DNA from: Cyprinodon diabolis
Lineage: Eukaryota; Chordata; Actinopteri; Cyprinodontiformes; Cyprinodontidae
Length of the DNA stretch: 64,000 bases
Direction: 5' to 3'
NCBI GenBank assembly: GCA_030533445.1
Contig: CM060070.1
Span: 46,770,385 to 46,834,384, forward strand
Shown: one piece after another, positions 36,901 to 43,289 of the stretch
How the letters are laid out: every line of letters starts with the position of its first letter
Numbering within the stretch: position 1 is the stretch's first letter
Notes under the pieces: generated by a model
The model's database searches: none
Told to the model about the DNA's origin: nothing
The model's input: only the letters and a program-made list of their open reading frames with translations
Program-made: the position numbers and the translations under genes

Positions 36901-38577
36901 CAGAAAGCTGTTCCAAATTAAATTTCTTTTTCTTTTACACTGGTGTAAACAAAATGACAAATAAAATCAGTCTAATTCCAAGTTACTTTTTCTAGATGTT
37001 TGTTCATTTGCAACCAAAAATAAACTCTTAAATAAACACATTCTCAGAAAATAAATAGTTTAAATATATTAAAAAAGTATAAAGCTGACTAATAGCTTCT
37101 CCATTATTAAAATGGCACATTCATTTATTTAGGTCTGTGACACAGATTTACCTTCACAGCCTCAGAAGATTTTTGTGCAAAAATTAAACCTGGAAATGAA
37201 ATTATGTTTTGTTTTTATAAAGTGTTTTTATAATGTTTTTTGTTGTTGGCATTCATATAAGTATGCCTGTGTGCAGGCTCGGACTGGGAACGATTTTCAG
37301 CCCTGGCATTTTTCCATCTGCGCCGGTCCACTTATCGACCCCCCACCCCCGAAAAACAAATTATATATACAAGCTCAGTCAAACGTGTGCGTCTCAAATG
37401 TGAAACACAATACCAATCCACATTGTGGATTAACCGATCTATCTTCAAGCTTCACACGACAACCATCACCAAGACTTCTATAATGCGGTTCTACTGGCTT
37501 TGGTTATTAACAGGAACGCCACAGTGACTGCTGCTGCGTAACGCCCACGCTCACATCAGCAGGGTTGCCAGATGACACTGACTCACGTTTTCCAGCCCAA
37601 AAAATGTCCATTAACAGCCAGGATGTATGAAATCTCACCCAATTTGAACCAAAGTCTATTGATCTCTTAGGCCATAAATCTAAAGAAAAACATTTTTTAC
37701 CCATAGACGGCCGTCCTAAACTGCCAGATTGGGAAACGTCCCAACCTGGCAACAAAAGTCGCAAGACGGGAAACGTTAGCCTTTAGATGCAAAACCCCAT
37801 CATGCACCGCAGCATATATTTGCAAAATATTCAAACATAAATTCACCAAATATAAGATAAACTTCGTAGTTTGGTTTAAAGAAAGCATTTTAGTTATATT
37901 AGAATTTAGTTTGTTGCAAGGATTTTACCGTTTAAAGAAATATAAAATGACACCATATGCCAACCGTCACCAGGATAAGCATGACAAGGAAGGGCTATAT
38001 ATACTGCATGCATCATTTAGGGAGTTACCATTGGATTCCTTCTAGAGCTCCTTCAGTTGTTTACTGTCACAGGTAGGAGCTGCGGCCGGAGAGTGAGTGT
38101 TGGAGCCGCTATGATTTAAGGAGGGCCGGCCCACCGGGCAAATGCCTGCTATCACAGATTAGCAGTCCGAGGCTGCTTGTGTGATAACTTAGTAAAAGTT
38201 TGATTGGTTTTTACTATACGTCTATTTTGAATTTATAGCCCCTCCTGGAGAAACCTCCACCAGCCACCACTGAATGCTACCTTCAGGAGTTCCTCCACTA
38301 CGTCTCGGTGCCCAAAGTAACAGGACAGGTGCAGAGGCGTCCATCCCAGGTTCCACTTGCTTTTACCTGGAAACAAAAACCAAACAGGACAAACTTGAAT
38401 TGATTACAGCAGCAGATTGTAATTAAAACTACACCCAGATGTTAGTCACACACCTTTACAGTTGATGTCGATGTGCTTCTCCACCCAAGCCTTGGAACTG
38501 AGGAGCCCCTGAACTCCCAGCAAATCTCCATTCCGGGCATATTGGAGGAGCTGCTCCTCTGGTTCCACCTCCTCCAT
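18879..38577 (-). CDS. osbpl1a: osbpl1a (oxysterol-binding protein-like 1A, ORP1L), 5' part: 14 coding exons, 434 codons
   Basis: The exons on the minus strand join in phase into 434 residues that align along their length with vertebrate OSBPL1A/ORP1L. Domains seen: ankyrin repeat 1 at about residues 48-76 ([14 protein letters not shown]), repeat 2 at 80-112 ([13 protein letters not shown]), repeat 3 at 176-207 ([14 protein letters not shown]), then a PH domain at about 236-335 ([19 protein letters not shown]), followed by the conserved [13 protein letters not shown] stretch and a predicted helical region. In characterised ORP1L the ankyrin repeats bind Rab7 on late endosomes and the C-terminal ORD binds sterol. 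The FFAT motif and ORD are not in the window, so the gene continues to the left. All splice sites are GT-AG and there is no stop or frameshift. Its neighbour impact is head to head, as in human. Identification is secure; the first residue is set by homology to the human N-terminus (the -3 Kozak position is T, weak). Confidence 0.95.
19689..19770 (-). CDS. osbpl1a: osbpl1a coding exon 13
   Basis: 82 bp, [20 protein letters not shown] then KDDGLSE plus one base. The acceptor has a run of seven C before AG; the donor is GAAC|GTAAAA. Confidence 0.9.
19895..20026 (-). CDS. osbpl1a: osbpl1a coding exon 12 (PH C-terminal helix and acidic linker)
   Basis: 132 bp, [20 protein letters not shown], then a Glu/Asp-rich run and [11 protein letters not shown]. 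The [13 protein letters not shown] block is nearly identical to human. Acceptor CTCTCCAG, donor CAG|GTGGCT. Confidence 0.96.
20432..20795 (+). mobile_element. LINE 3' end fragment (family A)
   Basis: Shares long stretches with the fuller copy at 49025-49947 (for example TCATCTGGTCTGTTCCTGTT) and ends in the same CTATAGAAATAAACTGAATT tail. It lacks the middle portion. It lies in the osbpl1a intron between exons 11 and 12. Confidence 0.75.
20796..21359. other. osbpl1a intron, nothing recognised
   Basis: AT-rich sequence without coding or repeat signals that I can identify. Confidence 0.35.
21360..21665 (+). mobile_element. teleost interspersed repeat (TATATAGCGCCTTTATTC type)
   Basis: Contains the phrases TATATAGCGCCTTTAT, AAAGCGCTTTACACTACATT and CACAGCTGCCCTGGGGC that I recognise from a very common fish repeat, probably a non-LTR 3' end. 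Class uncertain. Confidence 0.6.
21673..21758 (+). mobile_element. LINE family A, short fragment
   Basis: 86 bp matching the TCATAGTAGCTTCATCTGGT to AATATCAGCTGTGCTGCT part of the copy at 49372-49445. It abuts the preceding repeat. Confidence 0.65.
21759..22743. other. osbpl1a intron, nothing recognised
   Basis: AT-rich sequence with homopolymer runs; no supported feature. Confidence 0.35.
22744..22845 (-). CDS. osbpl1a: osbpl1a coding exon 11 (PH domain end)
   Basis: 102 bp, [20 protein letters not shown] to EAARK, matching human CLFFIKCFDDTIHGFRV. Acceptor CTCTCCAG, donor AAA|GTATGT. The preceding intron is 89 bp. Confidence 0.95.
22935..22998 (-). CDS. osbpl1a: osbpl1a coding exon 10 (PH domain)
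   Basis: 64 bp, [20 protein letters not shown] then L, matching human RQGCKHLTQAVC. Acceptor AACGTAG, donor TTG|GTAAGC. Confidence 0.95.
23147..23220 (-). CDS. osbpl1a: osbpl1a coding exon 9 (PH domain core)
   Basis: 74 bp, [20 protein letters not shown] then WYSK plus two bases, the beta1-beta3 strands of the PH domain. Acceptor CCCACAG, donor AAGCA|GTAGGT. Confidence 0.95.
23221..24100. other. osbpl1a intron, nothing recognised
   Basis: AT-rich; short open frames only, without known motifs. Confidence 0.35.
24101..24630 (+). mobile_element. unclassified repeat family B, copy 1
   Basis: Nearly the same sequence recurs at 27445-27882, including CGCAGACAGGAGGCCTCTGA and a frame starting near ATGGAGCAGCTAGCAGAGCG and ending [17 protein letters not shown]. 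The edge GGCTGATTTATACT...GTCTGCGCATG resembles PIF/Harbinger termini, but I see no transposase. A C run interrupts it at 24167-24181. Confidence 0.6.
24631..24893 (-). mobile_element. LINE family A fragment, antisense
   Basis: Reverse complement of the 49540-49790 part of the family A copy (CTCCACAGGCGGCCCCGTCC, GGAAACACACAGCCAGGCAG). It is fused directly to repeat family B at the GAGGATAACCAG boundary. Confidence 0.75.
24894..25675. other. osbpl1a intron, nothing recognised
   Basis: Open frames of 93 and 144 codons overlap here on opposite strands without any known motif. No repeat family identified. Confidence 0.35.
25676..26580 (+). mobile_element. hAT-like element (family C), non-autonomous, copy 1
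   Basis: The right end is the inverse of CAGGGGTGGATTTAGG; the left end is a degenerate GGGGGATTTAACTTTAGG. The frame at 26140-26370 reads [20 protein letters not shown] and [16 protein letters not shown], recognisable as the TTF-type zinc finger of hAT transposases with its cysteines lost. An inverted, nearly identical copy lies at 55594-56395. Confidence 0.75.
26581..27444. other. osbpl1a intron, nothing recognised
   Basis: AT-rich sequence with T and A runs; no supported feature. Confidence 0.35.
27445..27882 (+). mobile_element. unclassified repeat family B, copy 2
   Basis: Direct-orientation partner of 24101-24630, with the same open frame ([20 protein letters not shown], then [20 protein letters not shown]). 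It ends at the same GAGGATAACCAG point, where LINE family A sequence starts in sense orientation. Confidence 0.6.
27883..28055 (+). mobile_element. LINE family A, terminal 3' fragment
   Basis: TTAGTGTGAGGGATTGCTGA through GAATGGATGATCTGGTGAAC to the CTATAGAAAT-CTGAATTGAACT tail, matching 49780-49947. Confidence 0.75.
28056..28534. other. osbpl1a intron, nothing recognised
   Basis: AT-rich sequence up to the exon 8 donor; no supported feature. Confidence 0.35.
28535..28579 (-). CDS. osbpl1a: osbpl1a coding exon 8 (start of PH domain)
   Basis: 45 bp, [15 protein letters not shown], matching human ALKRYEGPLWK. Acceptor TATGCAG, donor AAG|GTAAAG. The intron before it is only 90 bp. Confidence 0.93.
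28670..28737 (-). CDS. osbpl1a: osbpl1a coding exon 7
   Basis: 68 bp, [20 protein letters not shown] then HR. It matches the region after the third ankyrin repeat. Acceptor CTGCAG, donor CGA|GTGAGT. Confidence 0.93.
29077..30688. mobile_element. decayed hAT element (family D)
   Basis: Ends CAGGGGTCGGCAACCC at 29077 and the inverse of CAGGGGTTGGCAACCC at about 30688. On the minus strand at 29479-29865 a frame with [19 protein letters not shown] and [14 protein letters not shown] sequence resembles the N-terminal region of GTF2IRD2-type hAT transposases. Stops and frame loss are extensive. It lies in the osbpl1a intron between exons 6 and 7. Confidence 0.7.
30689..30875 (+). mobile_element. 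tRNA-headed SINE-like repeat
   Basis: CTAGTGGGTTAGAGCCGTGC resembles box A and GTTCAATCCCC box B, followed by CTGAGCAAGACCCTTAACCC, a phrase common in fish SINE/LINE tails. It is not a functional tRNA: there is no cloverleaf. Confidence 0.5.
30876..31382. other. osbpl1a intron, nothing recognised
   Basis: AT-rich sequence; contains repeated TTAACACT/GAATTCAACT-like phrases but no element that I can place. Confidence 0.3.
31383..31527 (-). CDS. osbpl1a: osbpl1a coding exon 6 (ankyrin repeat 3)
   Basis: 145 bp, [20 protein letters not shown] to DPNAMNKN plus one base. Very close to the human [20 protein letters not shown] segment. Acceptor TTGCAG, donor AACG|GTGTGT. Confidence 0.96.
31528..32019. 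other. osbpl1a intron, nothing recognised
   Basis: Sequence between the exon 6 acceptor and the first family E MITE; no motif seen. Confidence 0.3.
32020..32393 (-). mobile_element. MITE (hAT-like, family E), copy 1
   Basis: Ends TTAGTGTTCGACCGATGCC and the inverse of TTAGTGTTGCACCGATACC. The interior (CACCCATTCCAGGTAGGCAA when reversed) matches 33527-33890 in inverted orientation. No coding capacity. Confidence 0.8.
32757..33075 (+). mobile_element. LINE family A 3' fragment
   Basis: TTTTGCCTTTTGTATCTATG onward matches 49625-49925, with the GACCTGAGATGACATGA repeat slightly expanded. Confidence 0.75.
33240..33365 (+). mobile_element. LINE family A terminal fragment
   Basis: AGAAAACTTTGAATCAATCA to ATAGAAATAGACTGAATAGA, the last 120 bp of the family, following the previous copy by 165 bp. 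Confidence 0.7.
33527..33890 (+). mobile_element. MITE (hAT-like, family E), copy 2
   Basis: TTAGTGTTGCACCGATACCA at the left end and the inverse of TAGTGTTGCGTCGATGCC at the right. It is inverted relative to 32020-32393, 1.1 kb away. Confidence 0.85.
34348..34645 (-). mobile_element. LINE family A 3' fragment, antisense
   Basis: TCAATTCTATTCAGTTTATT through CAAGGAGACAGA is the reverse complement of the family A 3' end. It faces the two sense copies in the same intron. Confidence 0.8.
34646..35108. other. osbpl1a intron, nothing recognised
   Basis: AT-rich sequence up to the exon 5 donor; no supported feature. Confidence 0.3.
35109..35194 (-). CDS. osbpl1a: osbpl1a coding exon 5 (linker helix)
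   Basis: 86 bp, [20 protein letters not shown] to TQL. Acceptor GATGACAG, donor CTG|GTTAGT, whose T at +3 makes it weaker than the other donors of this gene. The preceding intron is 153 bp; the next one is about 3.6 kb and repeat-rich. Confidence 0.93.
35348..35459 (-). CDS. osbpl1a: osbpl1a coding exon 4 (ankyrin repeat 2)
   Basis: 112 bp, [19 protein letters not shown] to EIRSMLE plus one base. Acceptor GATCAG, donor GAAG|GTGAGA. Intron 3 before it is 141 bp. Confidence 0.95.
35601..35675 (-). CDS. osbpl1a: osbpl1a coding exon 3 (between ankyrin repeats 1 and 2)
   Basis: 75 bp, 25 codons, [19 protein letters not shown] to TGRK. Acceptor CCTGCAG, donor AAG|GTGTGG. It enters and leaves in phase 0. 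Confidence 0.95.
36488..36516 (+). repeat. poly-C tract
   Basis: CCCC run of about 19 bases interrupted only at its end. A similar C run occurs at 24167-24181. Confidence 0.85.
36530..36838 (+). mobile_element. LINE ORF2 C-terminal fragment (L2/CR1-type)
   Basis: The frame reads [20 protein letters not shown], later [20 protein letters not shown] and [20 protein letters not shown], the conserved tail after the reverse transcriptase of L2/CR1/jockey-type LINEs. It is nested in the hAT-like insertion of intron 2. Confidence 0.8.
37274..38175. mobile_element. nested hAT-like element, 902 bp
   Basis: Ends CAGGCTCGGACTGG and the inverse of CAGCCTCGGACTGC, with 8-bp target duplications CCTGTGTG and CTTGTGTG (7 of 8 match). 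No transposase frame; non-autonomous. Confidence 0.75.
38281..38366 (-). CDS. osbpl1a: osbpl1a coding exon 2 (ankyrin repeat 1)
   Basis: 86 bp, encodes [19 protein letters not shown] and on to EELLK. Acceptor TTTCCAG, donor AAG|GTAGCATT. The terminal inverted repeat of a transposon begins directly after these eight intron bases. Confidence 0.95.
38454..38577 (-). CDS. osbpl1a: osbpl1a coding exon 1 (residues 1-42)
   Basis: Begins [19 protein letters not shown] and ends INCK plus one base of a Gly codon. The acceptor CCCTGCAG lies six bases upstream of the ATG, so this exon starts at 38583 with only a short piece of 5' UTR. The donor is AAAG|GTGTGT. Confidence 0.93.
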
Positions 38578-38583
38578 GGATCC

Positions 38584-39326
38584 CTGCAGGGAAAAACATG
38601 AAAGGATGCAGGAAGTGAAGCTACAGCTAGAGGAGAAATAGTAAGGAGTAGGAAATAATGAGAGCTTTTCTGACTCTGGCAGTAATAGAACATAAAACAT
38701 AAGGCAACTGCAACACAACAACAAAAAACCCAGTTCTAAGAACCATTTATTATTAGTAGAGACGCTTAATTCATTGTTTTTGTTGGATTCTAAACCCCTC
38801 ATTATAAAAGAAGCAGCAGTAGCTGACCATATGTAGCTGCTTTTGTTTCTGCTCAGCTCTTTCTAAGTGCAGCCCCAGCAGCTCAGCCAGGCTGCTTTGA
38901 TCTGAGCCTGGGTGGCTGCAGCAGCACATTGCCTCATTCCTTTGTCAGCTGTTGTACTCCAGGATCAAAGTTGTACAAAGCTTTAGCAGCTAGAAAATAA
39001 CTAGACCTTAGAGTAGTTGATGATTCAGAGTGGATACGGCGACTGCTCAGGTTAAGTGATGTCAGAACAAGCCAAGCAAAGATGCTGTTGGCAAACTGAT
39101 AAAGCAATTAAACAGGAACAGCTTACAGCCACTCAGCTTTCTGTGAAAAGGTGCCAACAATTAGAGAAGAACCAATCACCACTTATCCAGAGTGCTAATT
39201 TTTAGTTTCCTTTGATGTCTTGACTTACTAATCAAGATTTTTCACCTATTCTGGTGTTTTTTGCAAATATAATATAGATATATTTATGCTGCAGCTCCTA
39301 GAAGACAGACATATTTGTCTGTCAAT
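38584..39326. other. osbpl1a intron 1, nothing recognised
   Basis: Begins just upstream of the exon 2 acceptor; no repeat or regulatory element identified. Confidence 0.3.
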
Positions 39327-40058
39327 TAGGGATGCACGATATAATCGGCCCCCTATCGGTATCGGCCTTAAAACTGAATATCGGACATCGGCCACCCCAC
39401 CGATATCTAACCCGATATTTGATCAGCTTCTGAGTTTCTAAAGTCTAAAAAAAAAATAAAATACTACTTCTTCTTCTTCCTCAAAAACTTCTTTTTTACA
39501 GACCAAAAACGTCTTTTTTACAGACTTAAAAACTTCTAAAGACGAGGGAAAAAATATTGATCCATTAAAATATCCCAATATCTTCATATGCTGATATATT
39601 GCCATTTAAAAACACCATATCAATCTCTTTTACTAATGAAATATTGCTATATGTCATCGTTATGCTACGAAATCCCCCGAAAATTCACGAAATTTTGCCA
39701 TATTTTTATATGTTGATATATTGACGCGGTATCGATCTATTTTACTAACAAAATCTCACAAGAATTTGCAAAATATCACGAGAGTTTGTAACAGAACGAT
39801 GAAATTTCACGAGATTTTGAAAGTAAAATAGATCGATACCGCGTTTTTAAAAATCTATTTGATATCAGCATATGAAAATATATTTGAGTATATTATTTTT
39901 CAAAGTGTCAGAAATGGATAACAAAACTGCTATTTTCAATGACTACTTATTTTTGTCCAGCTTTAACATCGGTATCGATATCGGTTATCGGCTACATGAG
40001 TTTTAAAACATCGGCATATCGGATATCGGCCAAAATCCCAATATCATGCATCCCTACT
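39327..40058. mobile_element. MITE (hAT-like, family F) with internal palindrome
   Basis: TAGGGATGCACGATAT at the left and the inverse of TAGGGATGCATGATAT at the right, with subterminal ATCGG repeats (CTATCGGTATCGGCC). In the interior, GACGCGGTATCGATCTATTT near 39722 is inverted at 39826-39845. Confidence 0.8.
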
Positions 40059-40109
40059 GTCAAAGTATATTCCCTTTTCTTTTATTAGATTTTTAGTAGG
40101 GTTGAAGGA

Positions 40110-40372
40110 GTACTGGGCTGCTTAGTGACGCAGTGGGTAGCACTGCCACCTTGCAGCAACAAGGTTCCGGGTTCGATTCCCGGTCTGGGGGTCTTTCTGC
40201 ATGGAGCTTCCTCCCAAAGCTTCTCTAAATTCTCCTTAGGGGTGAGTGTCTCTATGTTGCCCTGCGATGAACTGGAGACCTGTCCAGGGTAGACCCCGCC
40301 TCTCACCGTAGACAGCTGGAGATAGGCACCAGGACCCCTCGCTACCCCAACTGGGATTAAACGTGACAAAAT
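40110..40372 (+). mobile_element. tRNA-headed SINE (family G)
   Basis: CAGTGGGTAGCACTGCCACC, box B GGGTTCGATTCC (40169-40180) and the body CCTGTCCAGGGTAGACCCCG, a phrase very common in fish genomes. A portion around TTTCTGCATGGAG is shortened. Further copies at 50945-51065 and 58236-58572. Confidence 0.75.
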
Positions 40373-42104
40373 ACTACAAACTGTTAGTGATGCATTTATG
40401 GGCCAGTTGAGCGGCTTATCTTCATTAGAAAGTAAAAGATGAATCCAACCTGTGGTCCTTTGCTGCATGTCCCCCCCGCCACCCCCCATGGATCCCCCAA
40501 ATGAGCCACTAGTGCCGTAAACACTCAAAAAAAGTAAAAGGCATCTTTAGACAGTGCAACACATTTTCATTCAAATACGCTGAAATGAATCTTTTAAACC
40601 AGCAGACATTTGAAGATTGCTGTACGGACTTGTTTATTTATGTTACTCAAGCACCTCAGCATGAGGTCATGTGACGAACAAGTCACAAGGCCTTTTGTTT
40701 TCTCTGGAATTGAGAAAGCAAGGAGAAGTAAATGTAGATTCATTTTTTTTTTTGTTTAAGAAGGCATTTCCTGTCTGTGCCTTACTAGAAAGAGACGGGT
40801 TTCCTGTTTCCCCTAAAACCAGGCTAAAGGATACACACATGACACTACATCTCTGATCAAATGATTGGTGCTAAAAAGACATATGATGAATTGAAAGGAC
40901 TCACAAGGTGATGTCACCATGCGGCTTTAAAGAAGGATCAATAAATCACACAGTCGACCAAAGACTATTAAAAAAGCTGCAGCTTGAATTTTCATGTGGC
41001 TGAAAAACAGGTTTACCTGGGATTTAAAAGCAGGTGACTTGAGACGTTTCTCTGTCTCTATCTTTAGAGTTCATCAGAGATAATAAAACAGCTGGAAAAT
41101 CCCCCGCTATTAATAGATTTACATTATTGGACAATGAATGCTTACACTGGATCAAAAATTCTGTTTTTTTTTTATCTATATCATTATTAGCATTATTTTC
41201 TTTTTTCAGCTATCTTTCATCTGCATTGCAAACATGCAAATAAATGCAGTGTTTAAGCAATACACTCATAAACATACTTATTTTAATAATTGGTAATATG
41301 CCATGATTTTTTTCTGTTAGTGTTGGCTGTGAAGAACAAGGAAGTTTGGTGTTTGAGCTCTCGCTCAAAGAAATGTGCAGAATGTAGCTTTGTTATGTCT
41401 TAAACCTTCAGACATAACCGTCTATTTTTGTGATCAGTATTTATATTGTGATCAGCTGAACTAATATTTCCTAAAGTACTAGGAAAACAAAGCATCCTTT
41501 TTTTCCAGGCCAGCTGACTGGTATCAAACAGCAACAGGTGGGAGAGGGGTAGGTAGCACTGTGTTTCTCCAAATACACCATTCCGCCAGAGATCACTTTC
41601 TCTGCCATAGCAGTAAAAAGGTATTATAGAATTTAAAACTCTACAAACCAGAGTATAACTTAAATGATCCGTATCTAATATGAAATGATAAACAATTACA
41701 CAGCTGTGCAACAGAGCGGGTACATTTTACTGCTCCGACTCAATAATGATATCATCCAATCTCATGCTAACCTGTGCAGATGCTCTGTCTGCGCTAACGA
41801 AAAGTCTGGCACCTCTGCATTCAGAGTGGTTGGAATGTCGACCTGCTACGCTCTGATTACTTTACGAAATACCAACATTGAGAGCAGTAAATATTCATTT
41901 GTTTCTCAATTATTTGCAATTGGAGTCTCTAAATACGAGATGCATTTCATTGCATGTTCGCATAAATGAGATAATTTGTCATTTCCGATTTATAAACAAT
42001 AATAGATCATCCAAAACACAACTTGGCATATGTCAGCACGTGAAGGTATTTATTAATGGATGATCGAATATCTTGAAAACAGAAAAGCAAAGTAAAGTAC
42101 TGTA
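40373..42104. other. osbpl1a intron 1, nothing recognised
   Basis: AT-rich sequence with only short open frames. No conserved block that I can identify. Confidence 0.3.
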
Positions 42105-42619
42105 CAGCAGAGGCGTAGCCAGAAATTTTTTATCAGCGTGGCCAGGCAATAACCAATGTACACTGAGGGGGGGCCAAAAGCGGATAGACGCCAGAACCTC
42201 AGGGTCAATCTACACGGTTCCAACAGGAAAATGAACAATCACAACATCCATATTTTCTAAATAAAGACAAACTATACTTTCCTACAGCCTTTGCTAATTA
42301 GCTTAATAGCTAATTAAGAAAAGTCACACTATTATTGTGACCCTTTTAAATAGTTGCTCAGTCGGTGAAAAGTTTTATTTAACAGTATTGAAGCATATAA
42401 ATCATGCTTTACCCTGCCCAGTGCTTAATCTATTTATTTTATAATAACCAAAATCAAAAATGGAGCAATTAGAACAGCGGTTTATTTACTTTAATATTTA
42501 TATGACATAAAAACCTACCAGCTGTAAAACTTTATCCACCTAGTTTTCCTTTTAGTGGGATTTTCTCTGATTTCCAAAGAATGTAAATAAAGTAAAAGCC
42601 AATAAAAAGTCAGACTTAC
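42105..42619. other. osbpl1a intron 1, hAT terminus-like relic
   Basis: CAGAGGCGTAGCCAG near 42108, followed by GGCCAGGC and a run of seven G, resembles a hAT-like end. No partner end found. Confidence 0.3.
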
Positions 42620-42870
42620 AACCTCCCCGTCCCGTGAGTAAATATCCAGCTGCTCTCCCTGCAGGGGCCCACCACAGGACGCTGAGAGCCCCCCCGGGCC
42701 CCTGCGGTGCGGTGCGCCTCTTGCTGCCCTACAGCAGCGCGCACAGCGCCGCGCAGATCCTCCGACACATGCCGCTCTGTCTCCGACCCACCAAGCCTCA
42801 CTTCTCATTGATTGTGTCCGTCAGCTTTGACGGAACACAGACAGAACAACGTGACTCTGCTTCACACACC
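42620..42870 (-). other. osbpl1a: probable non-coding first exon of osbpl1a
   Basis: A GC- and CpG-rich block ends on the minus strand in a consensus donor (GGTT|GTAAGT, intron starting at 42619). The first coding exon has only six bases of 5' UTR after its own acceptor, so an upstream non-coding exon is required, and this is the best candidate next to impact exon 1. The 5' limit is a guess. Confidence 0.5.
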
Positions 42871-43241
42871 TGACCTGCTGCCTGTTTACACTCAGATCAG
42901 CTGATCCGCGCCAGGCGGAAGTCAGCTGGTGCAGCCCTTCAAAATAAAAGACATGTCATCTAAAGACTAGACAACCGTGAATCGAAGTCGTTAATAATAT
43001 ATATATTTTTGGAAAAGGTAAACTCTAAGTACATTATACTCTGTGTAAATGCTGTTTTTTATCCAAAAGGGGATAGTAGTTACCGGAAATCAGCACAGAT
43101 CCTCCCCATGTAGAGCCGCTTTACCCCGGAAGAAGTTAACCCAGGATATTCTCCTTTCACCAAGGGGATCCCTGCCTGTAATGTGGCTTAAACACTAAAT
43201 AACTGCTGTTCCTAGAATGCTTTGTTCAATAAGTTTCATTC
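42871..43241. promoter_or_regulatory. probable shared (bidirectional) promoter of osbpl1a and impact
   Basis: This gap separates the putative osbpl1a exon 1 from the impact start codon. It holds three ETS/GABP-like cores: GCGGAAGT at 42915-42922, ACCGGAAAT at 43082-43090 and CCCCGGAAG at 43124-43132. No convincing TATA box is seen apart from an AT run near 42999-43010. ETS sites without TATA are usual in head-to-head housekeeping promoters; activity is inferred. Confidence 0.55.
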
Positions 43242-43289
43242 ATGGCAGATAGTATACATAACGAGGATGATGAAGATCTGCAATCTCAG
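43242..43289 (+). CDS. impact: impact exon 1 (residues 1-16)
   Basis: [16 protein letters not shown], 48 bp, ending in phase 0 at CAG|GTAAGT, a perfect donor. The first unit of the intronic 21-bp array overlaps this donor. The Kozak context is TTCATGG. Confidence 0.9.

Larger units (their letters stand above)
35754..38272. mobile_element. hAT-like insertion in osbpl1a intron 2, with nested elements
   Basis: Terminal repeats CAGTGGCGGCTGG (from 35754) and the inverse of CAGTGGTGGCTGG (ending 38272), flanked by 8-bp target duplications TTTGCTAC and AATGCTAC (6 of 8 match). The right duplication ends one base before osbpl1a exon 2. Taking the element and one duplication away leaves an intron of about 78 bp, normal for this gene. 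Inside are a LINE ORF2 tail and a second hAT-like element. The element's own transposase is not recognisable. Confidence 0.75.

Noticed and set aside
18879..38577. osbpl1a as a processed or decayed pseudogene
   Set aside because: All 14 exons keep GT-AG sites, phases and an intact frame, and introns are present.
40110..40200. tRNA gene
   Set aside because: Box B-like GGGTTCGATTCC is present, but the rest cannot form a cloverleaf and the sequence continues into a SINE body found at two other sites in the window.
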